Assembly (NCBI GenBank): GCA_025716815.1 | Contig: JAIXMN010000012.1 | Span: 682,001 to 746,000, forward strand | Origin: Dichotomocladium elegans | Lineage: Eukaryota; Mucoromycota; Mucoromycetes; Mucorales; Lichtheimiaceae | DNA: 64,000 bases | Reading direction: 5' to 3' | Shown here: positions 1-12,088 of the stretch, one piece after another | Position numbering within the stretch: the first letter of the stretch is position 1 | Layout of the letters: each line of letters opens with the position of its first letter | The notes under the pieces: model-generated | Seen by the model: the letters and a program-made list of their open reading frames with translations, nothing else | Told to the model about the DNA's origin: nothing | The model's database searches: none | Translations under genes and position numbers: made by a program

Positions 1-2639
1 GACCTGCAGCGGTTTTTTCGCAGACCGGTATTCCTGTTTTCTGACAAGAATGCAGCCAGATCTTCACCATCGAGAGCGCTTGGGGAGAGCGATTCTTAGA
101 CTATGTCTGTAAAAACTTGACCAATAGAAGCTTTCAAATTCACCGTGCAATCCTGCGCATGCTTGGGCCAAGTTTGGGCTGATTGACTTTACGTTAACTC
201 GGTCCACTTGATCATAATGGCTGAATTTCATCGTCGCTTTAGTGTAGTTAGGCGGAAGACAGTTCATAGTAACTGACAGTGTCAGATGTGGCCGTTATTA
301 TACCATAGCAGTCTGCTTGCATGATGGTTGGATGTATGCCTGTCTAAGAAAAACAGTGGGGAATGGTAAAGTGACCAATAAGTTCACGAAAGTACAAGTG
401 TTACATTGGTAACCAGTATGTATTACTAGTTACATAATTTGTCGTAGCAGGCGCTGTGGATGAAAATCGATAGCAGTGTTCAGCGTAGCTACAACCGTTG
501 GAATAACGGACAAGTATCGCAAATGTAGTGGGGAGACATTATAATCCTATCCGATGTTCAGATGCATGTGTTTACTACCAGGGCTGATAAGCATACGGAG
601 ATTGGAGATTCACATCCGTATTTAAAACATCAGTAATAGTTGAGACTGATTGGTCCATCCACGAGATGTCCGGTAACAAGACGTACATCTACTACTATAA
701 AATAATTTGCTAGATGCGTGGGTATATTTATACATGTACTGGTGCACATCTATACGTTGGAATCTTTGGGTTCAAGCGAGCAGGCTAGTGGTAGCAATGC
801 TCCTTGTCAAGACGATAAAGATGATTGACGCCCAATGAAAGGTGCTGAAGCGTAGCACCCTACCCTGTGCAAGTCGAAATGCATCTTAATCCAGTAAGAT
901 CTACACCCCTTCCTGGGGCACACTGTCTTCATCATAGTTAAATCGACAAATATGCGAAGTACTGACATAGAAACAAACTTTTTGGTTCGCATTGGTGTAA
1001 ATACTGGTCATGCGACTCTTAGTCGGTTGTCAACATGGTTTGTACCTTTTATTTATTAGCAGCTGTCAATAGACGGTTTTCGATTTATGCACACCTGCTA
1101 TAGAATATCCAATTATTGCTATTAGCCTGTTACTGTGGTGAAAAACATGCAGGCTGTGCCGAAAGTGGTTTATGAAGATCGTATTGTTGAAATAGACAGT
1201 AAAGTGGATTCCGTATGCACGGCGTTTTTGAAGTCTCCACTTCAATTTTGAAAACGTTGTAATATCTGGGCGACATAGAGTGATTTGAAATAGGGCAAAA
1301 AGTTTTTCTTTCAGTGCCGATGGTCGTGGTTCTTAATGTCTGACAGAGAATGCTGTGAAAAGATGAGGAGGGCAAAGGGAAAAAAAGGCGAAAGTGGAGT
1401 GGGAGGTTGATGTTGGAAAAGCTGTGGGACAGACGACTGCATTACTGTTAAGAAATCAATAAATAATATGCGATTGAGATGCACAACGGGTAGTCTGCTA
1501 AGGTTAAATACTGCAGTGGATGATAGGAGAAGCTGAGAGCCTGTTTAGAATAGAAGATGCGCTTGTTATTGGGCGTAATGAAAGTCGAGATGCAATACGG
1601 TTTTAAAGCCGATACGCACTGGATCGCGGGAACGGGTTGTCAGGTATTTCCGGATTAGCAACGCTTAATGAATTTAAAGCCATGCACACGTTGAGAAGTT
1701 CCAAGAAATATTCAGCCGAGCAACGCGGGATTTTTTGTTTTACGGAATCGATCTTTATTACCGCTAAAGAATGGGTACATCGCCATCCATTCTTGCGAAT
1801 GAATTCCCGAAATGTCATGTGGGCTGATATCACCGCCTGTCCATTTACTTTCCCTTCGTCGACATGGATATAATCCACTCCGATTGTTAAAAGTCCTTTT
1901 CTCCCAGTCCTTCATTACTGGATTATTGCTAATCCCCATGCGAGTCAACCCAGATACAATCTCATGTGACTTATGAAGAACGGAATTTCATACATCCCCC
2001 TAAATTATACTCCATTTCCCAAAATCGAAGTCGTATGCCATCTAATTCTTCTACCAAAAATTCTCTGCATGATAACAAATCTAATGTTGTCCACTCAGAA
2101 GTAAGATATCGTAGATTCATCTCTTTAGAAGTACCCAGCTTTTCGGGAATTTACCTATACACATGTTACAATCGGAAATGAACAATTATTTTTTTTACTA
2201 CGACGGGCAGGGCCATGTCATTGACGCACATGGCTGTCCTAAATCTATTGATCATCTCGCCGATGAGAAAATGGACTCTCCTCAACCGTCTGTTCCCACA
2301 CCGTATACTTACATTGTATATCTTGCAAGAGCAAGTCTGCTCTTGTTGCTGCGCATGTCCCATATTGAGAGAATACAATCAGCATCAGGTTTACGGTTGA
2401 GCTCTGTCAGGCGCAAATACCACTGACTGCCGGTATTCGTTGTAGTAACCCAGACTTGGATGATCATGATCCTCTTCGGCTATCATAGGTAGAGACCAGA
2501 TAATTATCTTATTCTCTAACTGTTCAAATAATAGCTGTTTTTGTCAATTGAACCAGCAAATTTCGCAAGTAGTATGTATTTATACCGACAGCGGTCGGTC
2601 AAGAAAACAAATGGTCTTCAATCTGGTTTTGGACAGTGA
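1..2639. other. gene-poor region, no supported gene
   Basis: Only short open frames with stops in all contexts are present, on both strands, and none shows a family motif or a convincing set of splice sites. The composition is AT-richer than the coding blocks further right. The stretch from roughly 2560 grades into the decayed Fanzor ORF that follows, so parts of this region may be further decayed mobile-element sequence; I could not recognise any. Confidence 0.5.
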
Positions 2640-3640
2640 CTTGGGAACTGGAAAGATATCGAGTACATCAATCCACAGATAACCCGGAACGAAGATCATA
2701 TAAGCCAGTGGGTCGTTGTTGATCCTGGCAGAAGGGACTTGTTATATTACATTCATGAGAACTCTTCATCCGATAACCACCAATCTTCCGCTATAAACAG
2801 CAGCTTCAGGATCATACACGGAACACCAAGTGATATCGCAGATTGAGAGAACGAGTCAAGGCAGAGCGGCCTGAGGTGAGATTGACTGAACAGCGTCTGT
2901 CTCAGTTCCCAAGTCGTAAACTTTCCGTACTCGACTACGGGGGATGTCTCACGCCAAGAGCCAGATCTCTACACTTCCTCAAGACTTTCTACGCAGCACC
3001 ACCCAACCCCCCCCAGTTTTTATCTTGAAAACTTCGCCTGTCCGCATTTTACAAGAAATAACAAGCCGATGAAAGCTCCTCGATTCTATGAACATGAAGT
3101 TTGGAAGTAAGGCTGTGTTCTTGATGGGAAATTGGTCTGCGCCAAATGCCAGATACCACGTGCCTATCCGCGGTGTAGGCTTTCGGAGGCTGTTGAAGAA
3201 GAACAGTTGCAATGTGTATTTAATCGGTGAGCACAAAGCCGCCAAGTGCTGCCCCATCTGCGGTAATGAGTCTCTCGCTACGTTAAAAATGATGCCTAAT
3301 CCACGCCCATATCCATGACCCAACAATCCAGTCACCCTCTGCCATGGTCTGCTACGGTATGAAGGGCTATCAGAGTGTGTATATTTTTCCAAATGTTCTA
3401 ATATAGTGATGCGTCAATAGATGTTCAATCAAAGCTGTACAGGAGGCATGGCAAAGGGCGTTCGTTCACCAAGATTATGGAATCGAGACCTCGCGGCGGC
3501 TTTTAACATGCATCATATCCTTCGTAGTCTTGGGGCAGATGATATCATTCCAGCAAGGTTCCAGAGAGGAAGTACTGCACAGCGTCTGCAGCTCGAGGAA
3601 GGCCACGCTCACCTGAATCAGAACAGCGGAACGTGAGACC
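2640..3640 (+). pseudogene. decayed Fanzor (eukaryotic TnpB-like) nuclease ORF
   Basis: Fanzors are RNA-guided, RuvC-type nucleases carried by transposons, related to bacterial TnpB. Pieces appear in the correct family order but in different frames. VVVDPGRRDLLY (2715-2750, RuvC-I-like Asp codon at 2721) is in one frame. A charged helix around RERVKAERPEV and LSQFPSRK (2846-2930) is in a second frame. In the third frame come NWSAPNARYHVP with GVGFRRLL (from about 3130), the zinc-ribbon half CPIC (3250-3261), CHGLLRY (3343-3360) and RLWNRDLAAAFNM (RuvC-III-like Asp codon at 3487). In-frame stops lie at 3316 (TGA) and 3418 (TAG), and at least two frameshifts separate the blocks. One zinc-ribbon cysteine appears replaced by Tyr after GLLR. 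I see no intact N-terminal part or terminal repeats. Family assignment rests on motif recognition; inactivity is directly visible. Confidence 0.75.
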
Positions 3641-5572
3641 AGGAAGACCGCGACGTACACGCTCAGACCGATCGAGACGGCCATGAGCCCGACCAATAAT
3701 TTCCAGCATCATTTATCGCGGACGCACTCAGGATAACCACAGTTCTCAGAGGTAATCCCTCTTCCGTTGGAATAACTGTGTGCTGTAAGTTCACGGGTGT
3801 GATGAAGGCCATAAAGTTTGCCGTTGACTAACGTACTTTAATCCATGAATGCGAAATCTTTTTACGATCTCATGTACGAAATTTTATTTTCGGAAAATGA
3901 AGTGTTGAAATCTCGCGTATGTTTTAAACACCGACAATCCTTTGCGGAGCTCAACTACTGGAACAATGAAAGTAAACAAAACAATCAAGTCGATCCCAAG
4001 GGGACCGTGCGTTTCTCCTTTGGACTTGCGAAGAATCGATTTACCAAATAAAATTTTGTACATGAGAAAAATAATGACATACGAATTACGAGAGAAGTCG
4101 CTCAACTTGTATGAATTGTCGTTCAGTAGATAAAAAGGTTTGACATCGGGGTGGGTCGATACTATTTTAGTCAACTGGAAAAAGAAACCGTTCCCTTTAC
4201 ACCCTTTAACTTACGCTCGAGGGATGGAAGGAGCAGAATGGAGTCCAGGAGAAATTCTATTCCTTGATTCATCAACTACGGGTATGATTGGTCAACCTCG
4301 AAAGGACGAATTGATGTTAGGCTGCAATGAAACAAATTAGTAGTGATGAAACCGGATGGAAACATGGAAGGGCGGGTTTATGCCTTAGCAATTTGCTCAA
4401 GTTTACAGTGAGACCGTATAAGAATCCTTAATAAAGCAATAAGAGAATGGTTTCCATGCTACATCGCCGGTATTGTACTTTTTAACATATCTGGACTTCA
4501 GACGGGCTATTGCATGCAATCATTCTAGCGCCTATATACTGTAACTAATGATTGACAAATTGTCATCCGTGACGACCTAACTGATCTCTTAGATCCGGGG
4601 GGAACTTTAATCATGCTCGTCGTCGTGGCGACAGAATGAGCTGATGTGGCAATTGCACCCATAGCTCTATCTAAACTAAAAAATCCGAATAATTTTTCGA
4701 TTAAGTAACGACAGATGGGGATTGTTCTCTTTTCTCGACGATTATTTGTTCTTTTTGAATTAATGAACACAACAATCATCAAAGGGGCTCACAGATATTG
4801 CTCTGGTAATAAGAGATTGCAGAACTTTTCAAGCACGTCTTAATTTCCATGGATGCGCGACATTTATTTGTCATCTTGGGCGAAGGCCACTCTGATTTTT
4901 TGGGAAATGCTGTAGGATTTTATGCTCTGATTAGAGCTCCCTAGACTCCTGCGTTGGACAGCGTAAAGCGGATCAATCAAGGATAGTGGACTATTGTCAT
5001 CATTCGGTGTAATTGAACCGTTCTTGGCACCTTCATATCAAAGGTAGGAACCCTTCTTCCCTTATGTATGTACTTTCTCGCAGTACACAAAAACGCATGA
5101 TTCATTACTCTCTTTCCAACCTCCTTAAGTATCCTATTTCTCTATACTTTCTTGGTGGGGTCAAGAAAGAGAGAAAGAAAATGGCTTCGCCAAAGGATAG
5201 AATTAATACGTATTAGGCATACTCGTGTGTCATGATGGAACAGGAAAATGCCTTGTACTAACTAGATTAGTTTGCGTAGATGCGCAAGGGCCAGCTGCTA
5301 CCCAAAGTGGCCTCTTCCATGTATACAGCATGACCGAATGACTCGTCTTATGGATGCACTATTCATGCTGTTGCTCTCTTAGTCTCCATTGAGGATTTTA
5401 AACTTTTTCTGTATGCAGTGATAATAAAATTAAAGTAACGGAAGAGGGGTACGTATGAGCGGGCGGATGGGTTAATAAACAAGCTGTTCTTTAAATAGTC
5501 ACAAGGATTAAGTAGGTTTCTTTTTTTTGGGGGGGTGGTGGTGGTATGCGTGTACCGGCTGTACGTGGGAAG
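3641..5572. other. gene-poor region with unassigned short frames
   Basis: Short plus-strand frames at 3845-4051 and 4140-4340 have protein-like composition (for example SPGEILFLDSSTTGMIG) but no recognisable domain, no common frame and no clear splice sites. They may be further mobile-element debris next to the Fanzor relic. The last 300 bases contain a T/G-rich tract (5521-5547) and are probably the 3' flank of the minus-strand kinase gene. Nothing else is supported. Confidence 0.4.
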
Positions 5573-7776
5573 CTAGTTATCATTTGCTACCTGAAGGATC
5601 ATCTCCAGAGTATCAAGGACCTTTTTGCATAGGAATTCGTAGGCTGCTTCGTCTCCCTGAACACGTCGAACGTCTACCATTCTGAGCCCATGGGATACTG
5701 CTGCCACGCATATTTCAATAGTAAATTGAATTTGGGCTTCGTTGCTATCCGAGCCCGCCCCGCCATAGATGGTGCCGTCATGGGGAGCGGACGGACGGAC
5801 ACAATCAACCTTGAGCCCCGACGGATTCCCTTGGATGCCCAAAACTGTCAGTACCCGATTAATGTAGGACAAGAGAAGAGCGTCTGGCATTTTGCGAAAG
5901 ATGAGGAGTGCCTCTTGATGCACGCGTGTACAGGGATCTTTGCTGGCACGGCTAAAAAAGGAGTTTCGGCTGTTACGCCCTAAAGATGGAGATGCCGAGT
6001 TTCATTTTTAACCGCCTTGCGCGAGAAATTAACGTGTAAAAAACTCGCATGCCTTACCTTTCTTGCTCTTCCGCCGAATGAATTTTTTCAGGCTGCTAAA
6101 AAGCCGCATGCGGTGCTCTTCAGGGTGAACGGCCGTCACCAGTGATTTCTCTGGCGATATTGGCGGTTCCTTCACCTCAACCATATGTGGTAGATGTTCC
6201 TGCGGAGGTGTCGGGGGTGCCTGGGGATGGTTCTGCTGTTGTTGTGTTTCGGAAGGGATAGCTGGACGTTCTTTTTCGTTATGGCAATCTCTCTTTTCTT
6301 CTTCATTTGATTTGTTTTCGGCTTGTACAGGAATGGTTGATAATTCAGCCGTGGTGAACTGTAGATTTTGTTTTTGTTTTTGTTTTTGTTTGTTGTTGTT
6401 GGTGTTACTTGTGTCGGTGCAACTAGCCTGGCTCGTGCTGCTGTTGCTACTACTGTTGCTGCTGCTGCTGCTGCTACTGTCGCTACTGCTGCTTCTGTTT
6501 TTATTGACAACGCTTGGGTTGGCCGGTACAGTACGGGTGTCAGCGTCCGTATGTCGGGTAGACAGCGTGTTAACCTGAAGAGCGCATGCTAAGACAGTGT
6601 CGGACTCTGTCTCTAACAAATCGATGGATTTACCCAACAGAGCGCGTTGATCGGCGAGCCATGGATGGTTCAAGACGACGTCTATGGAACATCGGAAGGC
6701 AGGATCAGCCTCGAGCATCTGCCGCAAAAGATCACGCGCTTCTTGGCTAATGCGTTGTGGGAAGGTCAAAGGCAACTCGAGCATGTCTTGATAGAGTAGA
6801 GTCATGTTGTGGTGGTCGTCAAAGGGCAAATAGCCGCACAGCATTGCATAGAGCACGACACCGCATGACCAGATGTCTACAGCCGGGCCGACATATTCGG
6901 TGCCCAGTAGCAGTTCCGGCGCTGCATAACAAGGGGAACCGCAGCATGTGGAGAGCAAGTCGTCCGCACAATGATTGGCAAACCCAAAATCGGTGATCAG
7001 AATATGCTTATCGTCAAGCAGAAGCAAGTTCTCCTATCTCTCTTTGCTTTAGTATCTCCCCACCTCTCCTCAACAAACCGCGCAAATCCTCTTGTTTACC
7101 ACCCTTCCTGCACCGATATAACGACATGTGTCACCCAAGGCACTCCATTTACCAATTTCAGATCGCGGTGTACAATCTTTTTCTGATGCATGTAGTTCAC
7201 GCTGCTGATAAGCTGTGCGAAGAACATTTGTGCCACAGACTCCTCAAGAAAATTGCGTTTAACAATATATTCAAATAGCTCTCCACCTGGCGCGTATTCC
7301 ATCACAAGCCCTATGTGCTTTGGTGTCTCGATCACATCATATAACTTTACGATCGACGGATGCTTCAGCCGCTGTTGTTGTTTGAATTGTAAATCGGTTC
7401 AGCCCAGTAATCCGGTGAGAACAGGTACATGCAGAGGAACCCCATCATACACACCTTGAGAATATCAATCTCACGGTCCACTTTGTCGCGGATGTTAGCA
7501 CCTGCCATCTGATTCTTATCAATCAGCTTAACGGCTACCTTAATTATACGGAAGCAACGGCAATGGGTTACTTTGACGCGAAGGAATAATAATATTAATA
7601 ATAATAATAACGAAGAAAAGACTTACCTCCTGGCCGGTTACTGCGTGCCGACCGTATTTGACCTTGCCAAATTCGCCAATACCCAAGGTATCTAGTAGCT
7701 GATAAGGTCCGATATGACGTTTCTTGAGCTTTTCCGAAGCGTTGTGAAGGGGTGAGGCTGTAGGCGAGCTAGACAT
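5573..7776 (-). CDS. Ser/Thr protein kinase of the KIN1/KIN4/MARK type with C-terminal KA1 domain
   Basis: Five exons: 7776-7627, 7538-7455, 7371-7153, 7033-6058, 5979-5573 (611 aa). The kinase domain starts near residue 20 (glycine loop GIGEFGKVKYG). It carries the VAVK lysine, HRDLKLEN catalytic loop, DFG and an activation loop with STCCGSPCYAAPE, where the Thr before CCGSP corresponds to the LKB1/Elm1-type activating site of AMPK-related kinases. A Ser/Asn/Gln/Lys-rich linker of about 200 residues follows, encoded by trinucleotide and T5G repeats. The last exon encodes a KA1-like membrane/phospholipid-binding domain ending in FLCKKVLDTLEMIL. KIN1/KIN4 kinases act at the cortex in polarity and spindle-position control; which of these applies here is not decidable. 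The start at 7776 was chosen because it directly precedes the SSSPTASPL leader and the kinase fold; the frame is open upstream but lacks kinase-like sequence. Confidence 0.85.
6360..6500. repeat. coding microsatellites inside the kinase linker
   Basis: A T5G hexamer run (about 6366-6392) is followed by GTT/GCT/ACT-type triplets (about 6393-6500). On the minus strand they encode the Ser/Thr/Asn and Lys/Gln-rich linker of the kinase. All frames stay open through such repeats, which creates spurious overlapping ORFs on both strands. Confidence 0.85.
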
Positions 7777-8114
7777 AAGTGAAGGCACGGAAGAGTTAAG
7801 AAGGAAAAGAAAAAAATAACAAACAGGACGCTGAAATAGGCGGATTACACAGCTGATGTATCTGCCGGATGGGGTCTTCCGAAGGGCAAAAAAAGTCGCA
7901 CGCGTAACCCCCACTCAGCCACCCCCCCACTCCTATCACTAGTATGAAAGGAAAAAATAGCTGCATTGGCCCCAATTCAACTTGGTTAAGAGTGATTGCA
8001 AACGTAAATATTTATGTAGACGGAGAAAGGGGCGACAGAAGAACAGAAGGGAAGTGGGGGGAGAAATGTGTGTGAGTGTGGAAGAAGAATATGATACTAA
8101 TAACACTAAATACA
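7777..8114. other. intergenic, kinase 5' flank / SREBP 3' flank
   Basis: Short spacer between two minus-strand genes. It should hold the SREBP terminator and the kinase promoter. It contains a C-rich run at 7921-7930 and A-rich stretches; no clear TATA box or gene is seen. Confidence 0.5.
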
Positions 8115-11100
8115 TCAGGAAGTGGCAATGCCATGAAGGATATCAAGCGCCTTGTCAGCACGCTTGACAACACCTTCCTCATTGGTGTCATGCTGCAAGG
8201 CACGTTCGTTGGTATCGTCGCCGTCGTCGTCGTCGTCGCCGTCGTCCAGGTCGGAAGCTTCATCTGCAGAGTCATAGTCATCCAGCTCTCGTCCCAAAAA
8301 CCGGGTAAGCTGGGATAATTGTTCAACTACTGCTTGACTGGCTTTGACGCCGTTGAGCCTCCTCCGCAGGCCGATTGTCGTTTCTCTTACTCGAACCGTG
8401 CCTTGACCAGTGAGCTTCCAAGCCAGGATCCAAGCCTCTAGTCCAACCAGGCCTGCCGCGAATTCAGCTTGTGCTAACACTGTCGTCTCAAGCGTGGGTG
8501 CAATGCGCATTGGTTTGTCCTTCTTGGTCGGAGCATGTGAAATCTTATCCTTTATCGCAGCCCGGATCAACTCCACTTGCTCAAGCTGCTGGACACCCTG
8601 CTTTGGATCGCCTCGCTTTATCAGAATAGCTCCAACCAGGATTCGAACAATGCTCTTCTTGGTGAGCTCATCGAGCTCGCTCATACGCTTTTTATGGACG
8701 ACAATATCCTGACATCCATGACCGCTAGTTACACCGCGGGGTACGCGCTTGACAACAGCCTCTAGGTACTTCTCAGTTTCCTTGAGATCGTTCTTCCACA
8801 GGGACTCGACAGTCATACCAACGGCTGCTAGCCAGTATGCAAGCTGCTGCTGCTCCGGATCTGCCATAGGAGTCGGATTGAAGCATATCGCCTCGGCAAT
8901 GTCCGACATGTTACTCGCTGAACTTGATCTGTTTACCATACTGTTGATAAGGCGGTCGTATTGCTTTTGCATGACATCCAAGAGATGAAGATTGGACAGC
9001 AGGGCAGCAGGAACAAGAATAGGGGAGGCGAGGGAGAGTGAGATCATGCCAGGAGATTGGCCGGTTTGGTGATTAATGATCTGAACCGTTTCACCCCAAG
9101 CCTTCGACTTGAGAATCGCATCAACCTGATCTTGAAGGCTGATGGTATTGTCTTCGAGCATTGTGTAAGTAAGTGATCGCATATGGATATCACCATCCGT
9201 GTTATTGATATCCGGAACCGCTTCGCAGATGGCCATAACTAAGAAGTCACGCACCAATCTCTTTGAGAACGGGAGGTCGTGGAATACTGATGAGAGCTGC
9301 ATTGCTGCTGTGGTATACACGCGAGCGCGCATCTCTGCAAGGTCCGGATGGTCTTCACTTTCCATGGCCTCAACGAGATTGATCATCCGAAGGCATGAAT
9401 AGAGCATTGTCCACCGGGTTGCCTCAGGGTTACCGCCCAAACACTCGATCTCGTTTAGCTTGATCCAATGGCAGGCTCGCTCCCATTCGTCTTCTGGAAT
9501 TAGCTGGTCATCTTCGTTGTACAATATCTCGTACTCAAGAACGTGCCGGGAGATGAACCGACAGATCTCCTTCATAGTCCGAATCACCGATCCCAGAGCT
9601 GTGCGGGGTGGACCATCGTCATTTGCCTCAAGTGTTTTCACCAAGATATCGTAGATTTGAAAGCACTTTTGGTCACCAGGCGTGAAGGCAAGCGTGGAGG
9701 CCACATTGGCATTAGATTTTAAAGTGGAAATCCGTTTATGGCTAGCTATGCGCTTGGTGCGAGATACGCGCTTGATGTTGAACGAGAATGGCCAGAGCCA
9801 TGATCCAAAGAGTGGAAGGAGGAGATGGACCAGAAACAGAATAAACACAGCTGTGCGCAGCATATTCCTAATTCCGCTAATTAGACGAGGTTGCACACAT
9901 ACACACAATTCTTTTTAGGGGAAGGATAGGAAAAGAAATTTTACCATCCATCCTCAAAAGGCAGGAATGAATCTAGTGCCATGTTCTTGCTGTCGCTCGT
10001 CGTGTTGACAGTTGTAGAGTCGGCGCTTGTCGTACGAGCAGAATGTTGGTGATTTTGGAATTGCTCCGCACTTGAGGGACCGGTTGTCAAGGGAGACGAT
10101 GAGAAAAAGGTAAGGAAGGCAAAAATAGCCATGAACACACGGTTCCCAACGGCAGGTGGGGGCGTGGCCGGGTCCGAAGAAGATGGAGAACTGTAGACTT
10201 CTTGGGTTTTTGTGCGTTTTCGGGTATGCTTTCGTTGGTGCTTCGTCACTGTTTGTCGTTCTTGCATTCGTTGGTGTTGAAGATCTTGCTCACGCTTTAA
10301 CTTCAGCGTCCTGTACCGGTTAAGGACTTCAGTGCCACCCGGAAGCTGTGATAAAAGCTGTTGTAAAAGGGTATTCTCTTGCTGCATATCTTCTCCAGTC
10401 TGTTTGAGATGAGTAATGTACTCCGTGGCTTTGCGAAGGATGGTTGCTTTGTTGAGTTTAGTTGCGACAGCAACACCATCGACAAACTCTTCGCCGTCTT
10501 CTCCATCGTCGTCATCTTCCTCAAGACTCCGGTGCGAGCGTTTGCCCGTTCGTGAATCCTTTACTCGAGCATGGACCAGCGCCGGCACAGCATTCTTCAA
10601 CTCAGTGATTCGGTCGTTAATGTTGTTTCTATACCGTCGTTCAATAGCATTATGAGCCGTCTTTTTCTGCTGGCGGCCTGGCGGAGGCCCTGCTGCGGCT
10701 ACTTGGATGGGAGTATTTACGGGAGAAGTTGTGGATAACTTTAGTCGCTGGATCGGGACTTTGCCTAATGGGATTGGTTAATGGGCGTCGAACCAATTGG
10801 AAAGCTTGTGACGTGGGATACCATTTGCTTCGGGAGGACTCCAGAGACCACTGATGAGATTTTCTGGCTGAAGAGCGGTCCGTTTATCCTCCTCGGGGGA
10901 AGCAGGAAACGCAGCCTCCAGCAAGTCATTACCAAAGTTAGACGAGCTGGGTAGCAGCGTCTCCGGCTCAGATTTAATCTCTGGTGTTTGTGAGAGAACC
11001 ACAGGGGTATTTTCAAACGACACAAGCGGCGGGGATATGGGGATTGCTGATGCGGGTGGTGCAGGCGCAGTTTTATTCTGCACGGTGGAAATTGCTTGGC

Positions 11101-11407
11101 TGAGTAAGGTGTTATCGAAGAGGGTGGCGTCGAAGAGGGGTGGGAAAGACTGTTCAAGCGATTGTTGTGGAGGAGGAGGAGGGGTGGGGAAAGCGGACGG
11201 AGGTGTCGCAGGGCCATTGTAGAAGAGCGGTTGATAGTCGAACTGGGGGAGAAACATGTCCAGGTCCGGCCAGACACCTGGTTGCAGTGTAGCCTGAGCC
11301 TGTTGCTGGAGATCTAGGTCAAGCTGGGACAGTGATGCGAAACTGCTGACATAGTTTTTGGGATCATCGTCGTCATTCGCAAAGATCGCACTATCGTATA
11401 TTTCCAT
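8115..11407 (-). CDS. sre1: sterol regulatory element-binding protein (Sre1-type bHLH, membrane-anchored)
   Basis: Three exons: 11407-10822, 10764-9945, 9867-8115 (1052 aa). The N-terminus is acidic and Pro/Gln-rich, as in an activation domain. The bHLH basic region reads AHNAIERRYRNNIND, with the SREBP-diagnostic Tyr (about residue 240) where other bHLH proteins have Arg. An unusually long acidic loop (EEDDDDGEDGEE) lies before helix 2, LNKATILRKATEYITHLK. Two membrane segments follow, about 403-417 (VFMAIFAFLTFF) and 472-496 (TAVFILFLVHLLLPLFGSW), then a long C-terminal cytosolic regulatory region ending in an Asp-rich tail. Family knowledge: the protein is held in the ER and its N-terminal half is released by proteolysis at low sterol or low oxygen, inducing ergosterol genes. 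The 57-nt first intron (GTATCC...TTAG) is less canonical but restores the frame exactly into the basic region. Confidence 0.92.
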
Positions 11408-12088
11408 AGCCCTGTAACGTTATTGTAAAAAAAAAAAAATAATAGAGTGGGAAAGAGAAAAAGCGAAACAAAAGGAGGGTGGCTCTTGCGTTTGACGGAT
11501 GCGGACTTCTTTTTTTTTTTTGGTCAGCAAGTTCAACCTCCAGTTCCCCTCGCTACTTACAGCCCCTTTCCCTCTTTCCAAGTGGCAAAAATTAAAAAGT
11601 GGCGTGATGTCGGAGTCCTTGCTAACGCTTCACATCCCAAGATCAGAAATATGGCATATCAGGACTGTGCGGCTCATCATGCAGAAGTCTCGGGCGATAT
11701 GCTCAACTTACATTAGGCTCTCTTACATACATCCACCCCATCCACAGACAATAGATGCAGACGGATGGTTACCAGGGATAAATAGTTTATTGGTTTGCTT
11801 TATTGTCATGGTGGAGATGATTAAATAATAGCAGCTATAGACATTATTGAGTAGCAAGTAGAGCTTATTGTAACGGATATTTTTTTTGGGGGGGGTGTTG
11901 AAAAGGAAAACAATTAAAATGGGGGAGCCCAGCCATCCGGGAGAAAGTCCTTCAAGCACATGCTCAGGCACAAACACATAGATTCTAATGTACAAATAAA
12001 AAGGGCTAGCGGTTAGAACGAACGAATCAGAATTTCCCTTTTTCTCTGCCGGAAGAACATAGTAGCGATATCAACGGGCTTTTGAGTA
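11408..12088. other. intergenic, SREBP promoter region
   Basis: Contains poly-A/T tracts near 11430 and 11510 and a T/G run at 11880. An SRE-like string ATCCACCCCATCC lies at about 11731, resembling ATCACCCCAC with an insertion; I rate it weak. No gene is seen. Confidence 0.45.

Noticed and set aside
6312..6592. Plus-strand frames rich in Leu/Cys or Ala/Val opposite the kinase linker
   Set aside because: They are antisense readings of triplet and T5G repeats in a well-supported kinase exon.
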